From: Clostridia bacterium
GTDB taxonomy: Bacteria; Bacillota; Clostridia; Peptostreptococcales; Anaerovoracaceae
NCBI GenBank assembly: GCA_900754795.1
Contig: CAAEEA010000016.1
Location: 1 to 28,452 of the forward strand
Length of the DNA: 28,452 nucleotides
Direction: 5' to 3'
In this document: piece by piece, positions 15,610-24,036 of the stretch
How the letters are laid out: every line of letters begins with the position of its first letter
Position numbering within the stretch: the first letter of the stretch is position 1
Program-made: the position numbers and the translations under genes
The notes under the pieces: generated by a model
Databases searched by the model: none
What the model was told of the DNA's origin: nothing
The model's input: only the letters and a program-made list of their open reading frames with translations

Positions 15610-16786
15610 AAAGTTCAATATTATCCTGGCGATTCTCGTGGCAATAGCCCTCTGGGCTTTTGTGCTGGGAGACGTTAATCCCGACACGACATCCACTATC
15701 AGGGACATTCCGGTAACGTTTACCAATCAGGACGCTCTCGAAGCCGAAGGGCTGACCATATACCAGAGCAGCGTACAGACCGTCAGCATTCACATAAACG
15801 GCCGCCGGAACGATGTAAACCGGGCCGAACCGGGCGATTTTACCGTAACATGTGACGTAGAAGGCTTCAGAGAAGGCGAAAACACGGCAAGACTTGTGGT
15901 GAGCGGACCCGATAACGTGGAGATAGACAGGCTGAGTGAAGAAAAGATCACGGTAACAGTTGACAAGCTGGTGACCGCGGAAAAAGATATAGACGTGGTT
16001 ATAAACGGAGAAGCGGGAACTGACGAAGAACCTTATGTTGTTGAAAGCAGCAGTCAGACCGTTTATGTAACAGGCGCCGAGACTCTCGTGGACAGGATAG
16101 CGAAAGTAAACGCTTCTGTCGCCATGGATTCGGTGACGGGCGAGATGAAGACGCTGACCGCGGAACTCACGCCGGTCGACAGAGACGGTAATCTGATCGA
16201 AAATGTCCGTCTCGGACAGGAGCGTATCAATGTTACCGTTGTCATGCTGAACACGAAGACCGTAGACCTTGAAGTTCCGGTTGAGAACAGGACGGCCAAC
16301 GGTATGGAGCGCACGGTCGAGGTGCCAAAGACAATAGTGATAAAAGGTACAGAAGAAGCGATAAGCGGAGTGGATAAAATCACATGCCTTCCGGTCGACA
16401 TCGGGGATATAAACGAAAATACTACAATAACTCTTGAACCGGTACTTCCTGAAGGCGTCCGGTTAGGAAACACTTCAGAGGGACTTTCGGCAAAAGTGAC
16501 AGTAAAACCTATGAAATCTGTGACATTTACGTATGACGAAGGTGATCTGAGGCTGATAAATCAGGACGCGAGCCTGAAGTATTCGGTTTCCCCGGTGGAA
16601 ATAACCGTTGAGGTGACCGCGGCCGAAGATGTCATAAACGGGCTGGTCAAAGAGGACGTAACCCTGACGGCCGATGTGGCGGATCTGGAAGAAGGCACAC
16701 AGACAGTCAATATTTCAGCTTCATGTGATAAAGGAGCCGAAGTTCTGGAGACGTCCGTTAACAGAGTAGAAATAACGATAGAATGA
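15596..16786 (+). CDS. cdaR: CdaA regulator, YbbR-domain protein
   Basis: 396 residues: a short cytoplasmic start, one membrane helix (about 7-24, FNIILAILVAIALWAFVLG) and an extracytoplasmic part of about four beta-rich YbbR repeats. Repeated phrases such as VEVPVENRT-like and ITVTVDKLV-like segments mark them. YbbR proteins sit outside the membrane next to CdaA and adjust its activity. I chose ATG 15596, seven bases after AGGGGTG, over the upstream GTG 15587. The 14-base overlap with cdaA implies translational coupling. Confidence 0.94.
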   Translation: MLKSKKFNIILAILVAIALWAFVLGDVNPDTTSTIRDIPVTFTNQDALEAEGLTIYQSSVQTVSIHINGRRNDVNRAEPGDFTVTCDVEGFREGENTARLVVSGPDNVEIDRLSEEKITVTVDKLVTAEKDIDVVINGEAGTDEEPYVVESSSQTVYVTGAETLVDRIAKVNASVAMDSVTGEMKTLTAELTPVDRDGNLIENVRLGQERINVTVVMLNTKTVDLEVPVENRTANGMERTVEVPKTIVIKGTEEAISGVDKITCLPVDIGDINENTTITLEPVLPEGVRLGNTSEGLSAKVTVKPMKSVTFTYDEGDLRLINQDASLKYSVSPVEITVEVTAAEDVINGLVKEDVTLTADVADLEEGTQTVNISASCDKGAEVLETSVNRVEITIE

Positions 16787-16802
16787 TCCGGGGAGGAGAA
16801 TT

Positions 16803-18152
16803 ATGGGAAGACTGTTCGGAACTGACGGCGTCAGGGGAGTGGCCAACAGAGAGCTGACTCCGGAACTGGCGTTTAACCTTGGAAAAGCAGGCGCATATGT
16901 GCTCAGAAAAAGCAACAAGAGACCTGTCATAGTGATAGGCAAGGATACGAGAATATCAGGCGACATGCTTGAAAACGCGCTTACCGCCGGCATACTGGCG
17001 GTAGGGGGCAATGTGATAAAGGCCGGAGTGATACCGACTCCGGCTGTGGCATATCTGGCGAAATATTATGACGCTGACGCCGGCATAGTGATAAGCGCCT
17101 CTCATAATACTTTTGAATACAACGGTATAAAGTTCTTTAACGGTGAAGGGTATAAGCTCGACGATGATCTTGAAGAGGAGATCGAAGATATAATCATCAG
17201 CAGCGTCGATGTGAACAGTCACATAACGGGAGAGCTTATAGGTAAATGTCTGGAGGCTTCCGAAGACGCGGCGGATCTTTACGCGGCGCATTTGCTGAGT
17301 ACAGCGGATTTCAGGCTTGACGGGATCAAAGTCGCACTGGACTGTGCCAACGGGGCTTCCTATGAGATCGCGCCCGCGGTATATGAGGCGCTCGGGGCGA
17401 AGGTCACGGTAATGGGCAGTGATCCGGACGGTATAAATATCAATGAAGGCTGCGGATCTACCCATCCGGAAAAACTGTCCGCGCTTGTAAAAGAAGCGGG
17501 AGCGGATGTTGGTCTTGCCTTTGACGGCGATGCCGACCGCCTTATTGTGATAGACGAAAAAGGCAATATCATCGACGGCGACAGAGTCATAGCTGTGTGC
17601 GCCCGTCTGCTCAAAGCTCAGGGCCGTCTGACGTCCAACAGGGTGACGGCTACGGTTATGAGCAATATAGGATTCCACAAAGCCATGGAGGAGTCCGGGA
17701 TAGACGTGGACGTGACGGGGGTAGGCGACAGATACGTACTCGAACAGATGCTCAGAAGCGGATGCGTGCTGGGAGGCGAACAGTCAGGACATATAATCTT
17801 CAGAGAGTTCACTACTACCGGAGACGGCATGCTCTCGTCTCTTCAGTTTATGAACGCGGTACTCACATCAGGAAAGACTGTTTCAGAGCTGGCGGGTGAA
17901 ATTGAGATCTTCCCGCAGGTACTTGTCAACGCCAGAGTAAAGAATGAAAATAAGAAAAAATATTCTGCCGATCCCGAAGTGGCAAAGGCGATAGAAGACA
18001 TCGAATCGGCCATGGCGGGAAACGGAAGAGTGCTTATCAGGCCTTCCGGTACAGAGCCTCTCGTCCGCGTGATGCTCGAGGGCGATGACGAGGAGCGCCT
18101 GATGGATCTCGCGAGAAGTCTGGCGGATCTGATAGAAGCGAAATTCATGTAG
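16803..18152 (+). CDS. glmM: Phosphoglucosamine mutase
   Basis: 449 residues, the typical length. Four-domain alpha-D-phosphohexomutase: opening GRLFGTDGVRG, active-site phosphoserine loop SASHN (Ser100), metal loop DGDADR (241-246), sugar loop GGEQSGH and phosphate-binding RPSGTEPLVRV near the end. It converts glucosamine-6-phosphate to glucosamine-1-phosphate for UDP-GlcNAc and peptidoglycan. GGGGAGGAG precedes the ATG. It lies 16 bases after cdaR and 10 before glmS, so the enzymes for two consecutive steps are co-transcribed with the c-di-AMP cyclase. Confidence 0.97.
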   Translation: MGRLFGTDGVRGVANRELTPELAFNLGKAGAYVLRKSNKRPVIVIGKDTRISGDMLENALTAGILAVGGNVIKAGVIPTPAVAYLAKYYDADAGIVISASHNTFEYNGIKFFNGEGYKLDDDLEEEIEDIIISSVDVNSHITGELIGKCLEASEDAADLYAAHLLSTADFRLDGIKVALDCANGASYEIAPAVYEALGAKVTVMGSDPDGININEGCGSTHPEKLSALVKEAGADVGLAFDGDADRLIVIDEKGNIIDGDRVIAVCARLLKAQGRLTSNRVTATVMSNIGFHKAMEESGIDVDVTGVGDRYVLEQMLRSGCVLGGEQSGHIIFREFTTTGDGMLSSLQFMNAVLTSGKTVSELAGEIEIFPQVLVNARVKNENKKKYSADPEVAKAIEDIESAMAGNGRVLIRPSGTEPLVRVMLEGDDEERLMDLARSLADLIEAKFM

Positions 18153-18162
18153 GAGGAGCAAC

Positions 18163-19998
18163 ATGTGCGGAATCGTAGGATATATAGGCGATAAAAACGC
18201 CAAAGATGTGATAATAGACGGCCTTAAAAGGCTCGAATACAGAGGATATGACTCGGCGGGCATAGCGGTGATCAGAAACGGAAAACTGGAAGTCAGAAAA
18301 CATGTGGGCGAGATTGCCAACCTTGAAAAATTCATCGGAAGCGACCCCATGGAAAGCCATGTCGGTATCGGTCATACGAGGTGGGCAACCCACGGCGCCC
18401 CTTCAGATATTAACGCTCATCCACATGTGAGCGCTGACGGCAAGATAGCGATCGTCCATAACGGTATAATAGAAAATTACCGTGAACTGAAGCAGGAACT
18501 GATCCGGGATCACGGAATCAGTTTCGTGACTGAAACGGATTCTGAGGTGATAGCTCAGCTCATAGGAGTGATATACAAAGAGAAAAAAGACCTTATGGAT
18601 TCCGTGTATGAGGCTGTAAGCCGAATGAGAGGCGCTTACGCCATAGCGGCAATGGCTGAGGACGAACCTGATAAGCTGGTGGCCGTCAGAAAGGACGCTC
18701 CTCTTATCGTAGGGCTGGGGAAGGGAAGCAATTTTATCGCTTCCGATATTCCGGCGCTTCTTAAATACGTCAAAGAGATATATTTTGTGGACAATAACGA
18801 GACTGTCCTTGTGACGGCGGATAAAGTCACAATATACGACAGTATGCGCCGTGAGGTAAAAAGAGACGTATATCATGTTACATGGGACGCGGACGCGGCC
18901 GAAAAAGAAGGTTACGAGCATTTTATGCTGAAAGAGATCTACGAACAGCCGCGCGGACTGTCGGAGACTCTTGAACGCCGCCTTGACCGGTCGGGAAAGA
19001 TCGTTCTCGAAGGCATAAGCCTGACAAAAGAAGATATAGAAAATTTCAGCAAGATATATATCGTAGCCTGCGGCACCGCGTATCACGCCGGTCTGGTAGG
19101 TAAATATATAATAGAAAAACTGGTGAAAGTGCCGGTGGAAGTTGACGTGGCTTCGGAATTCAGATACAGAGATCCGCTCATAGACAAGGATACACTGTTC
19201 ATAGCTATCAGCCAGTCGGGAGAGACTCTCGACACTCTGGCCGCCCTCAGAGAGGCAAAGCGCAAAGGAGCGAGGGTTCTCAGCGTCGTTAATGTAGTCG
19301 GAAGTTCAGTAGCCCGGGAGTCAGACGATGTTTTTTATACCTGGGCAGGTCCGGAGATAGCTGTGGCCTCCACCAAAGCTTATACTACCCAGCTCATGTG
19401 TATGTATATGCTGGCGCTTTACATGGGGCTTGAGACCGGAAAACTAAGCCGAGAGGAATACGACGGATATATAAGAGATCTCAGAGAAATCCCTGACAAG
19501 CTCAGAGAACTGCTCCGCCAGGCGCCTCTTGTCGAGGACACGGCAAGACAGCTGTACAACAAGGATCAGGTATTCTTTATCGGCAGAGGCATGGATTCGG
19601 CGGTATCCTATGAGGGTTCTCTCAAACTGAAAGAAATATCATACATCAACTCTTTTGCCATTGCGGCAGGTGAGCTGAAACACGGAACGATAGCCCTCAT
19701 GGAGCCGGGCACCCTCGTCATAGCTCTCGCGTGTCAGGATTTTCTGTATGAAAAGATGGTATCCAATATTCAGGAAATCAAGGCAAGAGGAGCATACGTG
19801 CTGGCGATGGCCAAAGAAGGCAATACTTCCATTGCCGAGCACAGCGACAGGATGATCTATATTCCTGAGTGCAGAGATGAGCTGTCGCCGCTTCTGAGCG
19901 TGGTTCCTCTCCAGCTTTTTGCTTATTATGTGGCCAGAGAAAGAGGCTGCAATATAGATAAACCAAAGAACTTAGCGAAATCGGTAACGGTAGAGTAG
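18163..19998 (+). CDS. glmS: Glutamine-fructose-6-phosphate aminotransferase (isomerizing)
   Basis: 611 residues, full length. The N-terminal nucleophile glutaminase domain starts MCGIVGYIGDKNAKDV (Cys2 is the nucleophile after Met removal) and has the loop GHTRWATHGAPS. Two SIS isomerase domains follow (ACGTAYHAG; SQSGETLDTLAALREAK), ending with the canonical KSVTVE. The enzyme makes glucosamine-6-phosphate, the entry to wall amino sugars. The gap to glmM is only 10 bases, so the glmS ribozyme used by many Firmicutes to sense the product is absent at this gene; control must act elsewhere. Confidence 0.98.
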   Translation: MCGIVGYIGDKNAKDVIIDGLKRLEYRGYDSAGIAVIRNGKLEVRKHVGEIANLEKFIGSDPMESHVGIGHTRWATHGAPSDINAHPHVSADGKIAIVHNGIIENYRELKQELIRDHGISFVTETDSEVIAQLIGVIYKEKKDLMDSVYEAVSRMRGAYAIAAMAEDEPDKLVAVRKDAPLIVGLGKGSNFIASDIPALLKYVKEIYFVDNNETVLVTADKVTIYDSMRREVKRDVYHVTWDADAAEKEGYEHFMLKEIYEQPRGLSETLERRLDRSGKIVLEGISLTKEDIENFSKIYIVACGTAYHAGLVGKYIIEKLVKVPVEVDVASEFRYRDPLIDKDTLFIAISQSGETLDTLAALREAKRKGARVLSVVNVVGSSVARESDDVFYTWAGPEIAVASTKAYTTQLMCMYMLALYMGLETGKLSREEYDGYIRDLREIPDKLRELLRQAPLVEDTARQLYNKDQVFFIGRGMDSAVSYEGSLKLKEISYINSFAIAAGELKHGTIALMEPGTLVIALACQDFLYEKMVSNIQEIKARGAYVLAMAKEGNTSIAEHSDRMIYIPECRDELSPLLSVVPLQLFAYYVARERGCNIDKPKNLAKSVTVE

Positions 19999-20025
19999 CC
20001 GGTTCGCGGAAAACGAGGTAAAGAT

Positions 20026-21276
20026 ATGGAAAAATACGAAGTAAGAGATATCAGTCTGGCGCCTTCCGGACACAGAAAGATCCAGTGGGTAAGAGACAAT
20101 ATGCCGCTGCTCAGAGGTCTTGAAGAAGAATATCGCAAGACAAAGCCTTTCGAGGGAATCAAGATCTCTCTTTCCGTGCACCTTGAAGCAAAGACCGCCT
20201 ATCTTTCGATGGTGCTGGCTGCCGGAGGAGCTGACATGGCTGTGACGGGAAGCAACGTACTCAGCACACAGGACGACATATGCGCTGCTCTTGCGGACAG
20301 CGGACTCAAAGTATACGCGTACCACGGAGCAACACCGGAGGAGTATGAGAGACATATAGAAATGTGTCTTTCCCACAGACCGAATATAATCATAGATGAC
20401 GGAGCCGACCTGGTGAGCTTTATCCACGAAAAACGCCCTGATCTTGCCGAAGAAGTATGGGGAGGCTGTGAAGAGACGACCACCGGTATAATCAGGCTCA
20501 AAGCCATGGAAAAGGACGGAGTCCTCAAATTCCCTATGGTAGCGGTCAACGACGCTGACTGCAAGCATCTTTTCGATAACAGATACGGCACAGGCCAGTC
20601 TACATGGGACAGCATAATGAGAAACACCAATCTTATAATTGCCGCCAAGAAAGTGGTCGTTGTAGGCTACGGCTGGTGCTCCAGAGGCATAGCGATGAGA
20701 GCCGCGGCTCTGGGCGCTCAGGTGATAGTGACGGAGATAGATCCGGTGAAAGCAATAGAAGCCAAGATGGACGGATATTCTGTAATGCCGATGGCCAAGG
20801 CGGCCCATTTCGGAGATATATTCGTGACCGCCACCGGGTGCTGCAAGACCATAACAACAGATCATATGATGAGCATGAAAGACGGCGCTATCCTTGCCAA
20901 CGCGGGGCATTTCAACAGCGAGATCGACATGGAAGCTCTCGAGAAATTTGCCGTGGAAAAGAAAGAACGCCGCGGCAACATCATGGGATACCGGCTGCCA
21001 AACGGCAAATGGGTAAATGTAATAGCTGAAGGAAGGCTGGTAAACATAGCCGCCGCCGACGGTCATCCGGCCGAGATAATGGATCTGAGCTTTGCGGTTC
21101 AGGCCATGTCCGCCGCGTATATCAGGGATCATCACAAAGAACTCGGTAACAAAGTGATAAACGTTTCAAAAGAGATGGACGAAGCCATAGCCCGCAGAAA
21201 GCTCGCTGCCTGGGGCATAGAGATAGATACCCTTACTCCGGAGCAGGAGACTTATCTTAACAGCTGGCAAATATAG
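20026..21276 (+). CDS. ahcY: Adenosylhomocysteinase, archaeal/Thermotoga-type
   Basis: 416 residues. It keeps the substrate-site residues in His52 (HLEAKTA), Glu149/Glu150 (CEETTTG), Lys180 and Asp184-Asn185 (CKHLFDNRYG), and the NAD-binding loop GYGWCSRG (214-221). It hydrolyses S-adenosylhomocysteine to homocysteine and adenosine in the methyl cycle. The short form without the eukaryotic/proteobacterial insertion and without the usual C-terminal Lys-Tyr tail matches the archaeal-Thermotoga subgroup, in which some members prefer S-inosylhomocysteine; specificity cannot be settled here. It lies 27 bases after glmS and 25 before the UPF0340 gene. GAGGTAAAG precedes the ATG. Confidence 0.93.
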   Translation: MEKYEVRDISLAPSGHRKIQWVRDNMPLLRGLEEEYRKTKPFEGIKISLSVHLEAKTAYLSMVLAAGGADMAVTGSNVLSTQDDICAALADSGLKVYAYHGATPEEYERHIEMCLSHRPNIIIDDGADLVSFIHEKRPDLAEEVWGGCEETTTGIIRLKAMEKDGVLKFPMVAVNDADCKHLFDNRYGTGQSTWDSIMRNTNLIIAAKKVVVVGYGWCSRGIAMRAAALGAQVIVTEIDPVKAIEAKMDGYSVMPMAKAAHFGDIFVTATGCCKTITTDHMMSMKDGAILANAGHFNSEIDMEALEKFAVEKKERRGNIMGYRLPNGKWVNVIAEGRLVNIAAADGHPAEIMDLSFAVQAMSAAYIRDHHKELGNKVINVSKEMDEAIARRKLAAWGIEIDTLTPEQETYLNSWQI

Positions 21277-21301
21277 TCAAAGATAAACAGGAGGCGATCA
21301 T

Positions 21302-21877
21302 ATGGAAATCTCTTATGAAGAAATAAAAAATCAGGCGGCTGAAGCCTGTGAAGAGCTGGTAGAAACAGCAAAGCTGAAAGCGGGGGATATTCTGGCCGTG
21401 GGATGCAGTTCCAGCGAGATCATGGGACAGAGAATAGGAAAAGGTTCCGACCTTAACGCGGCGGAGGCTGCTTATGACGGTATCATGAGCGTTCTGAAAC
21501 CGAGAGGCATATATCTGGCCGCCCAGTGCTGCGAACATCTCAACAGAGCCGTAATAGTAGAAAAAGAAGCGCTGCCGCCGGGTACGGAGATCGTCAACGT
21601 GGTGCCGCAGCCAAAGGCGGGAGGCTCATTCGCGACAACCATGTACAAGAACGCCCTGTGTCCTGTGGCCGTAGAGGAGATCAGAGCTGACGCCGGCATG
21701 GACATAGGAGACACTCTTATAGGTATGCAGCTCAAAAAAGTTGCCGTTCCCGTAAGGCTTTCCGTAAAGAACATCGGAGAGGCTCATCTCGCCTGCGCGA
21801 GGACAAGGCCTAAGTTCATCGGAGGAGTAAGAGCCATATACGACGAAAAACTCTCGGGAGGAGATATTCCGCGTTAA
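21302..21877 (+). CDS. UPF0340 / TIGR01440 (YwlG-like) protein
   Basis: 191 residues. Matches the conserved family of unknown function also known as YwlG: GDILAVGCSSSEIMGQRIGK, AAQCCEHLNRA, VVPQPKAGGS and the C-terminal HLACARTRPKFIGG. Cysteine and histidine residues in AQCCEH are suggestive of metal or thiol chemistry, but no activity is established. AGGAGG lies before the ATG. It appears to be the last gene transcribed with glmS and ahcY; no clear intrinsic terminator is visible after it. Confidence 0.9.
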   Translation: MEISYEEIKNQAAEACEELVETAKLKAGDILAVGCSSSEIMGQRIGKGSDLNAAEAAYDGIMSVLKPRGIYLAAQCCEHLNRAVIVEKEALPPGTEIVNVVPQPKAGGSFATTMYKNALCPVAVEEIRADAGMDIGDTLIGMQLKKVAVPVRLSVKNIGEAHLACARTRPKFIGGVRAIYDEKLSGGDIPR

Positions 21878-21900
21878 TAAAAATAATGCCGGAGGCTGTA

Positions 21901-21928
21901 ACACAACAGTAGCCGATTTCATATTGTA
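21901..21928 (+). promoter_or_regulatory. Possible sigma-K-like sporulation promoter
   Basis: CATATTGTA (21920-21928) fits the CATAnnnTA -10 of mother-cell sigma-K, with AC at the expected -35 distance (21901-21902). The motif carries little information, so chance is a real alternative. Confidence 0.25.
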
Positions 21929-21982
21929 TACTACAACCGAATGAGGTGTATATAAAAAATATGAAAGAAGCAGGTGAATCAT

Positions 21983-22084
21983 ATGGCAAACAATTGCGGT
22001 CTTATCGGCGAAGGCGGAGTGGATACCAGCTTACTGTTCTTTTTCCTGTTACTGGTGATCATTTTCTGCAACTGTTACAACTAA
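21983..22084 (+). CDS. 33-residue hydrophobic microprotein, possibly spore-associated
   Basis: Starts MANNCGLIGEGG, continues with a single strongly hydrophobic helix (SLLFFFLLLVIIF, about 16-28) and ends CNCYN. The composition, a Gly/Cys/Asn-rich head followed by an LLFFFLLLV core and a Cys/Asn/Tyr end, resembles tiny YjcZ-like sporulation peptides common in Firmicutes; this is recognition by pattern only. AGGTGA (21972-21977) provides a modest ribosome site. It is a one-gene unit bounded by an exceptionally strong terminator. No hydrophilic domain exists, so it is probably a membrane or coat peptide. Confidence 0.62.
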   Translation: MANNCGLIGEGGVDTSLLFFFLLLVIIFCNCYN

Positions 22085-22099
22085 AATAGCAAAAAACAA

Positions 22100-22166
22100 C
22101 AGAGGGGGGTTCCAAAGCCTGAAATTTCAATATTTCGGCGGAGGAGCCCCCCTCTGCTGTATTTTT
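22100..22166 (+). terminator. Very strong extended terminator after the microprotein
   Basis: A 14-base-pair stem (22100-22113 with 22143-22156, containing GGGGGG/CCCCCC and one G-T pair) is capped by a second helix (GCCTGAAAT with ATTTCGGC, one bulge), then TATTTTT. It is the longest hairpin among the terminators in the window. Confidence 0.85.
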
Positions 22167-22218
22167 GCGGATTCGGTTTTTAATACTAAAGTTTATACCT
22201 TACAATACCTTTGGGCTA

Positions 22219-22247
22219 TTGTTCGGGGCAGAAAGTTAAAGTATATT
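22219..22247 (+). promoter_or_regulatory. Candidate promoter of nhaC
   Basis: TTGTTC (22219-22224), 17-base spacer, TATATT (22242-22247). The predicted start near 22254 places the transcript end right at the leader hairpin (22256). Confidence 0.5.
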
Positions 22248-22255
22248 TTTAACAA

Positions 22256-22307
22256 GCGGAAGACTCCTTTCCCATCATCATTGGTGAAGTAAAAAGGAGC
22301 GATCCGC
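22256..22307 (+). promoter_or_regulatory. 5'-terminal leader hairpin of nhaC
   Basis: GCGGA (22256-22260) pairs with TCCGC (22303-22307) and CTCCTTT (22264-22270) with AAAGGAG (22293-22299), separated by a 3x3 internal loop. The AAGGAG arm would act as ribosome site for an upstream in-frame GTG (22311), and it is buried in the stem. The hairpin could protect the message or control start choice. It does not match a riboswitch I can name. Confidence 0.5.
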
Positions 22308-22340
22308 AGTGTGATCAATATTTTAATAGGAGGACTTATT

Positions 22341-23855
22341 ATGGGTAGAAAAGTTCCAATGTGGCAATGCCTGATTGTCATGGTTGCGATGGTCGGCCTG
22401 CTTATGTGGTCCATACTCATGGACAACGGCGGAGAGCCTCATATCGCACTCATCCTTGCTGCCGCGGTAGCTACTATAGTAGCCCGTGCAAACGGCTGGA
22501 AATGGGCATACCTTGAACAGGGTATCCTCGCTTCCATCAACAGATCCATGCAGGCTATCCTGATCCTGGGTATTCTGGGTTGTCTGATAGCTTCCTGGAT
22601 GGCTGCTGGCACCATTCCTTCAATGATGTACTACGGTATCAAGATCATCAGCCCGTCAGTATTCCTGCTTACGGCCTGTATCCTCTGCTCCATCGTATCT
22701 CTGGCGACCGGATCATCCTGGTCAACAGCAGGATCAATGGGAGTTGCACTTATCGGCGTAGGAACCGCTCTCGGATTCCCGACCGCCATGACTGCCGGCG
22801 CTGTAGTATCCGGAGCATACTTCGGTGACAAGATGTCCCCGCTGTCCGATACAACTAACCTGGCGCCTGCAATGGCAGGATCCACTCTGTTCGATCATAT
22901 CAAACACATGATCTACACAACAGGCGTATCAATGATTATTGCTCTTATAGCATACGCCGTTATGGGATTCATGCACGCTTCCAGCAATGAAGTTGATATG
23001 AGCGTAGTAAGCGAGATCACTTCATTCATTGAAGGTTCCACCAACATCAGCGTATGGGCGCTCATCCCGCCTATCTTCGTAATCCTGATGGTAGCCTTTA
23101 AACTTCCGGCTATCCCTGGACTTATCGGAGGCGTTCTGATCGGTGTTCCGTTCATGTTCCTCAACAGAGCTCACATTGAAGCGGCTCTTGAGAGAGCGGG
23201 CGAATCAACTCTGGGACCTGACCTTATCAACAACATCTTCTACATACTCAACAACGGTATCGCGATGGGTAACGTACCTGAGGGAGCTTCCGACATCATC
23301 AACGAGCTGGCCGGACTGCTCACCGCCAACGGAATGCAGGGATTCATGTGGACAATTTCCATCATCATCTGCGCGATGTGCTTCGGCGGAGTAATGGACG
23401 CTACCGGAATGATGGCATCCCTTGCCGGCATACTGCTCAAATTCGCGAAGGGAACCGGCGGACTGGTTCTGGCTACAGAGCTTTCCTGCCTGATTGTAAA
23501 CGCTATCTGCTGCGACCAGTACCTGTCACTGGTACTGCCTGGAAGAATGTTCAAAGAAGCATTTGAAGACAGAAGACTTGCTCCTAAGAACCTGTCCAGA
23601 TGTCTGGAGGACTGCGGAACAATCACATCCAACTTCTTCCCTTGGAACACCTGCGGCGCTACAATGAGACAGTTCCTCGGCGTAGACAGCTCATATATCC
23701 CGTTCGCTATCCTGAACTGGATCAACCCGGTTGTATCCGTATTCTTCGGATTTACCGGAATCACCATGGTGAAGATGACAGAGGAAGAATATCAGAAAGT
23801 GCTTGCCGAAAGAGAAGCAGAAAAGGCTGCCGCTCTGAAGGCCATGGAGGCATAG
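22341..23855 (+). CDS. nhaC: NhaC-family Na+/H+ antiporter
   Basis: 504 residues with about eleven membrane helices. The family signature is complete: GSSWSTAGSMGVALIGVG followed by GAYFGDKMSPLSDTTNLAPA. Members exchange Na+ for H+ (some carry malate/lactate), so the protein is expected to use or maintain the sodium gradient, which many fermentative Clostridia rely on. I chose ATG 22341, behind AGGAGG (22329-22334); an in-frame GTG at 22311 would add ten residues. Codon use differs from most neighbours: isoleucine is mainly ATC and not ATA, as expected for abundant proteins. It has its own promoter and terminator. Confidence 0.93.
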   Translation: MGRKVPMWQCLIVMVAMVGLLMWSILMDNGGEPHIALILAAAVATIVARANGWKWAYLEQGILASINRSMQAILILGILGCLIASWMAAGTIPSMMYYGIKIISPSVFLLTACILCSIVSLATGSSWSTAGSMGVALIGVGTALGFPTAMTAGAVVSGAYFGDKMSPLSDTTNLAPAMAGSTLFDHIKHMIYTTGVSMIIALIAYAVMGFMHASSNEVDMSVVSEITSFIEGSTNISVWALIPPIFVILMVAFKLPAIPGLIGGVLIGVPFMFLNRAHIEAALERAGESTLGPDLINNIFYILNNGIAMGNVPEGASDIINELAGLLTANGMQGFMWTISIIICAMCFGGVMDATGMMASLAGILLKFAKGTGGLVLATELSCLIVNAICCDQYLSLVLPGRMFKEAFEDRRLAPKNLSRCLEDCGTITSNFFPWNTCGATMRQFLGVDSSYIPFAILNWINPVVSVFFGFTGITMVKMTEEEYQKVLAEREAEKAAALKAMEA

Positions 23856-23894
23856 AGATTCTCCTTAATATCAGGTGAATTTGATAAATAAAAC

Positions 23895-23933
23895 CTCAAA
23901 AAGCCGGACGTTTCTCGCGCCCGGCTTTTTGAG
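23895..23933. terminator. Intrinsic terminator after nhaC
   Basis: Perfect 13-base-pair stem CTCAAAAAGCCGG (23895-23907) with CCGGCTTTTTGAG (23921-23933) and a 13-base loop; the T run is within the 3' arm. Confidence 0.85.
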
Positions 23934-24036
23934 TATATTTACGCTAAGAAAATGCTAAAAAAAGGAGGCCGAAAGCCGAACCGTTAAATTTTCCATCGAA
24001 ATATGATATAATATCTACCCGAAGGAGGTCGATAAA

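Noticed and set aside
18152..18163. glmS ribozyme between glmM and glmS
   Set aside because: Only 10 bases are available.
21961..22089. 42-residue frame overlapping the microprotein, starting ATG 21961
   Set aside because: Its product is basic with no family resemblance, and its ribosome site is too far upstream; the 33-residue frame has a coherent hydrophobic peptide and a better-spaced site.
22085..22340. Known Na+ or Li+ riboswitch before nhaC
   Set aside because: A clear hairpin exists but I could not match the sequence to any riboswitch consensus I can recall, so only a leader structure is reported.
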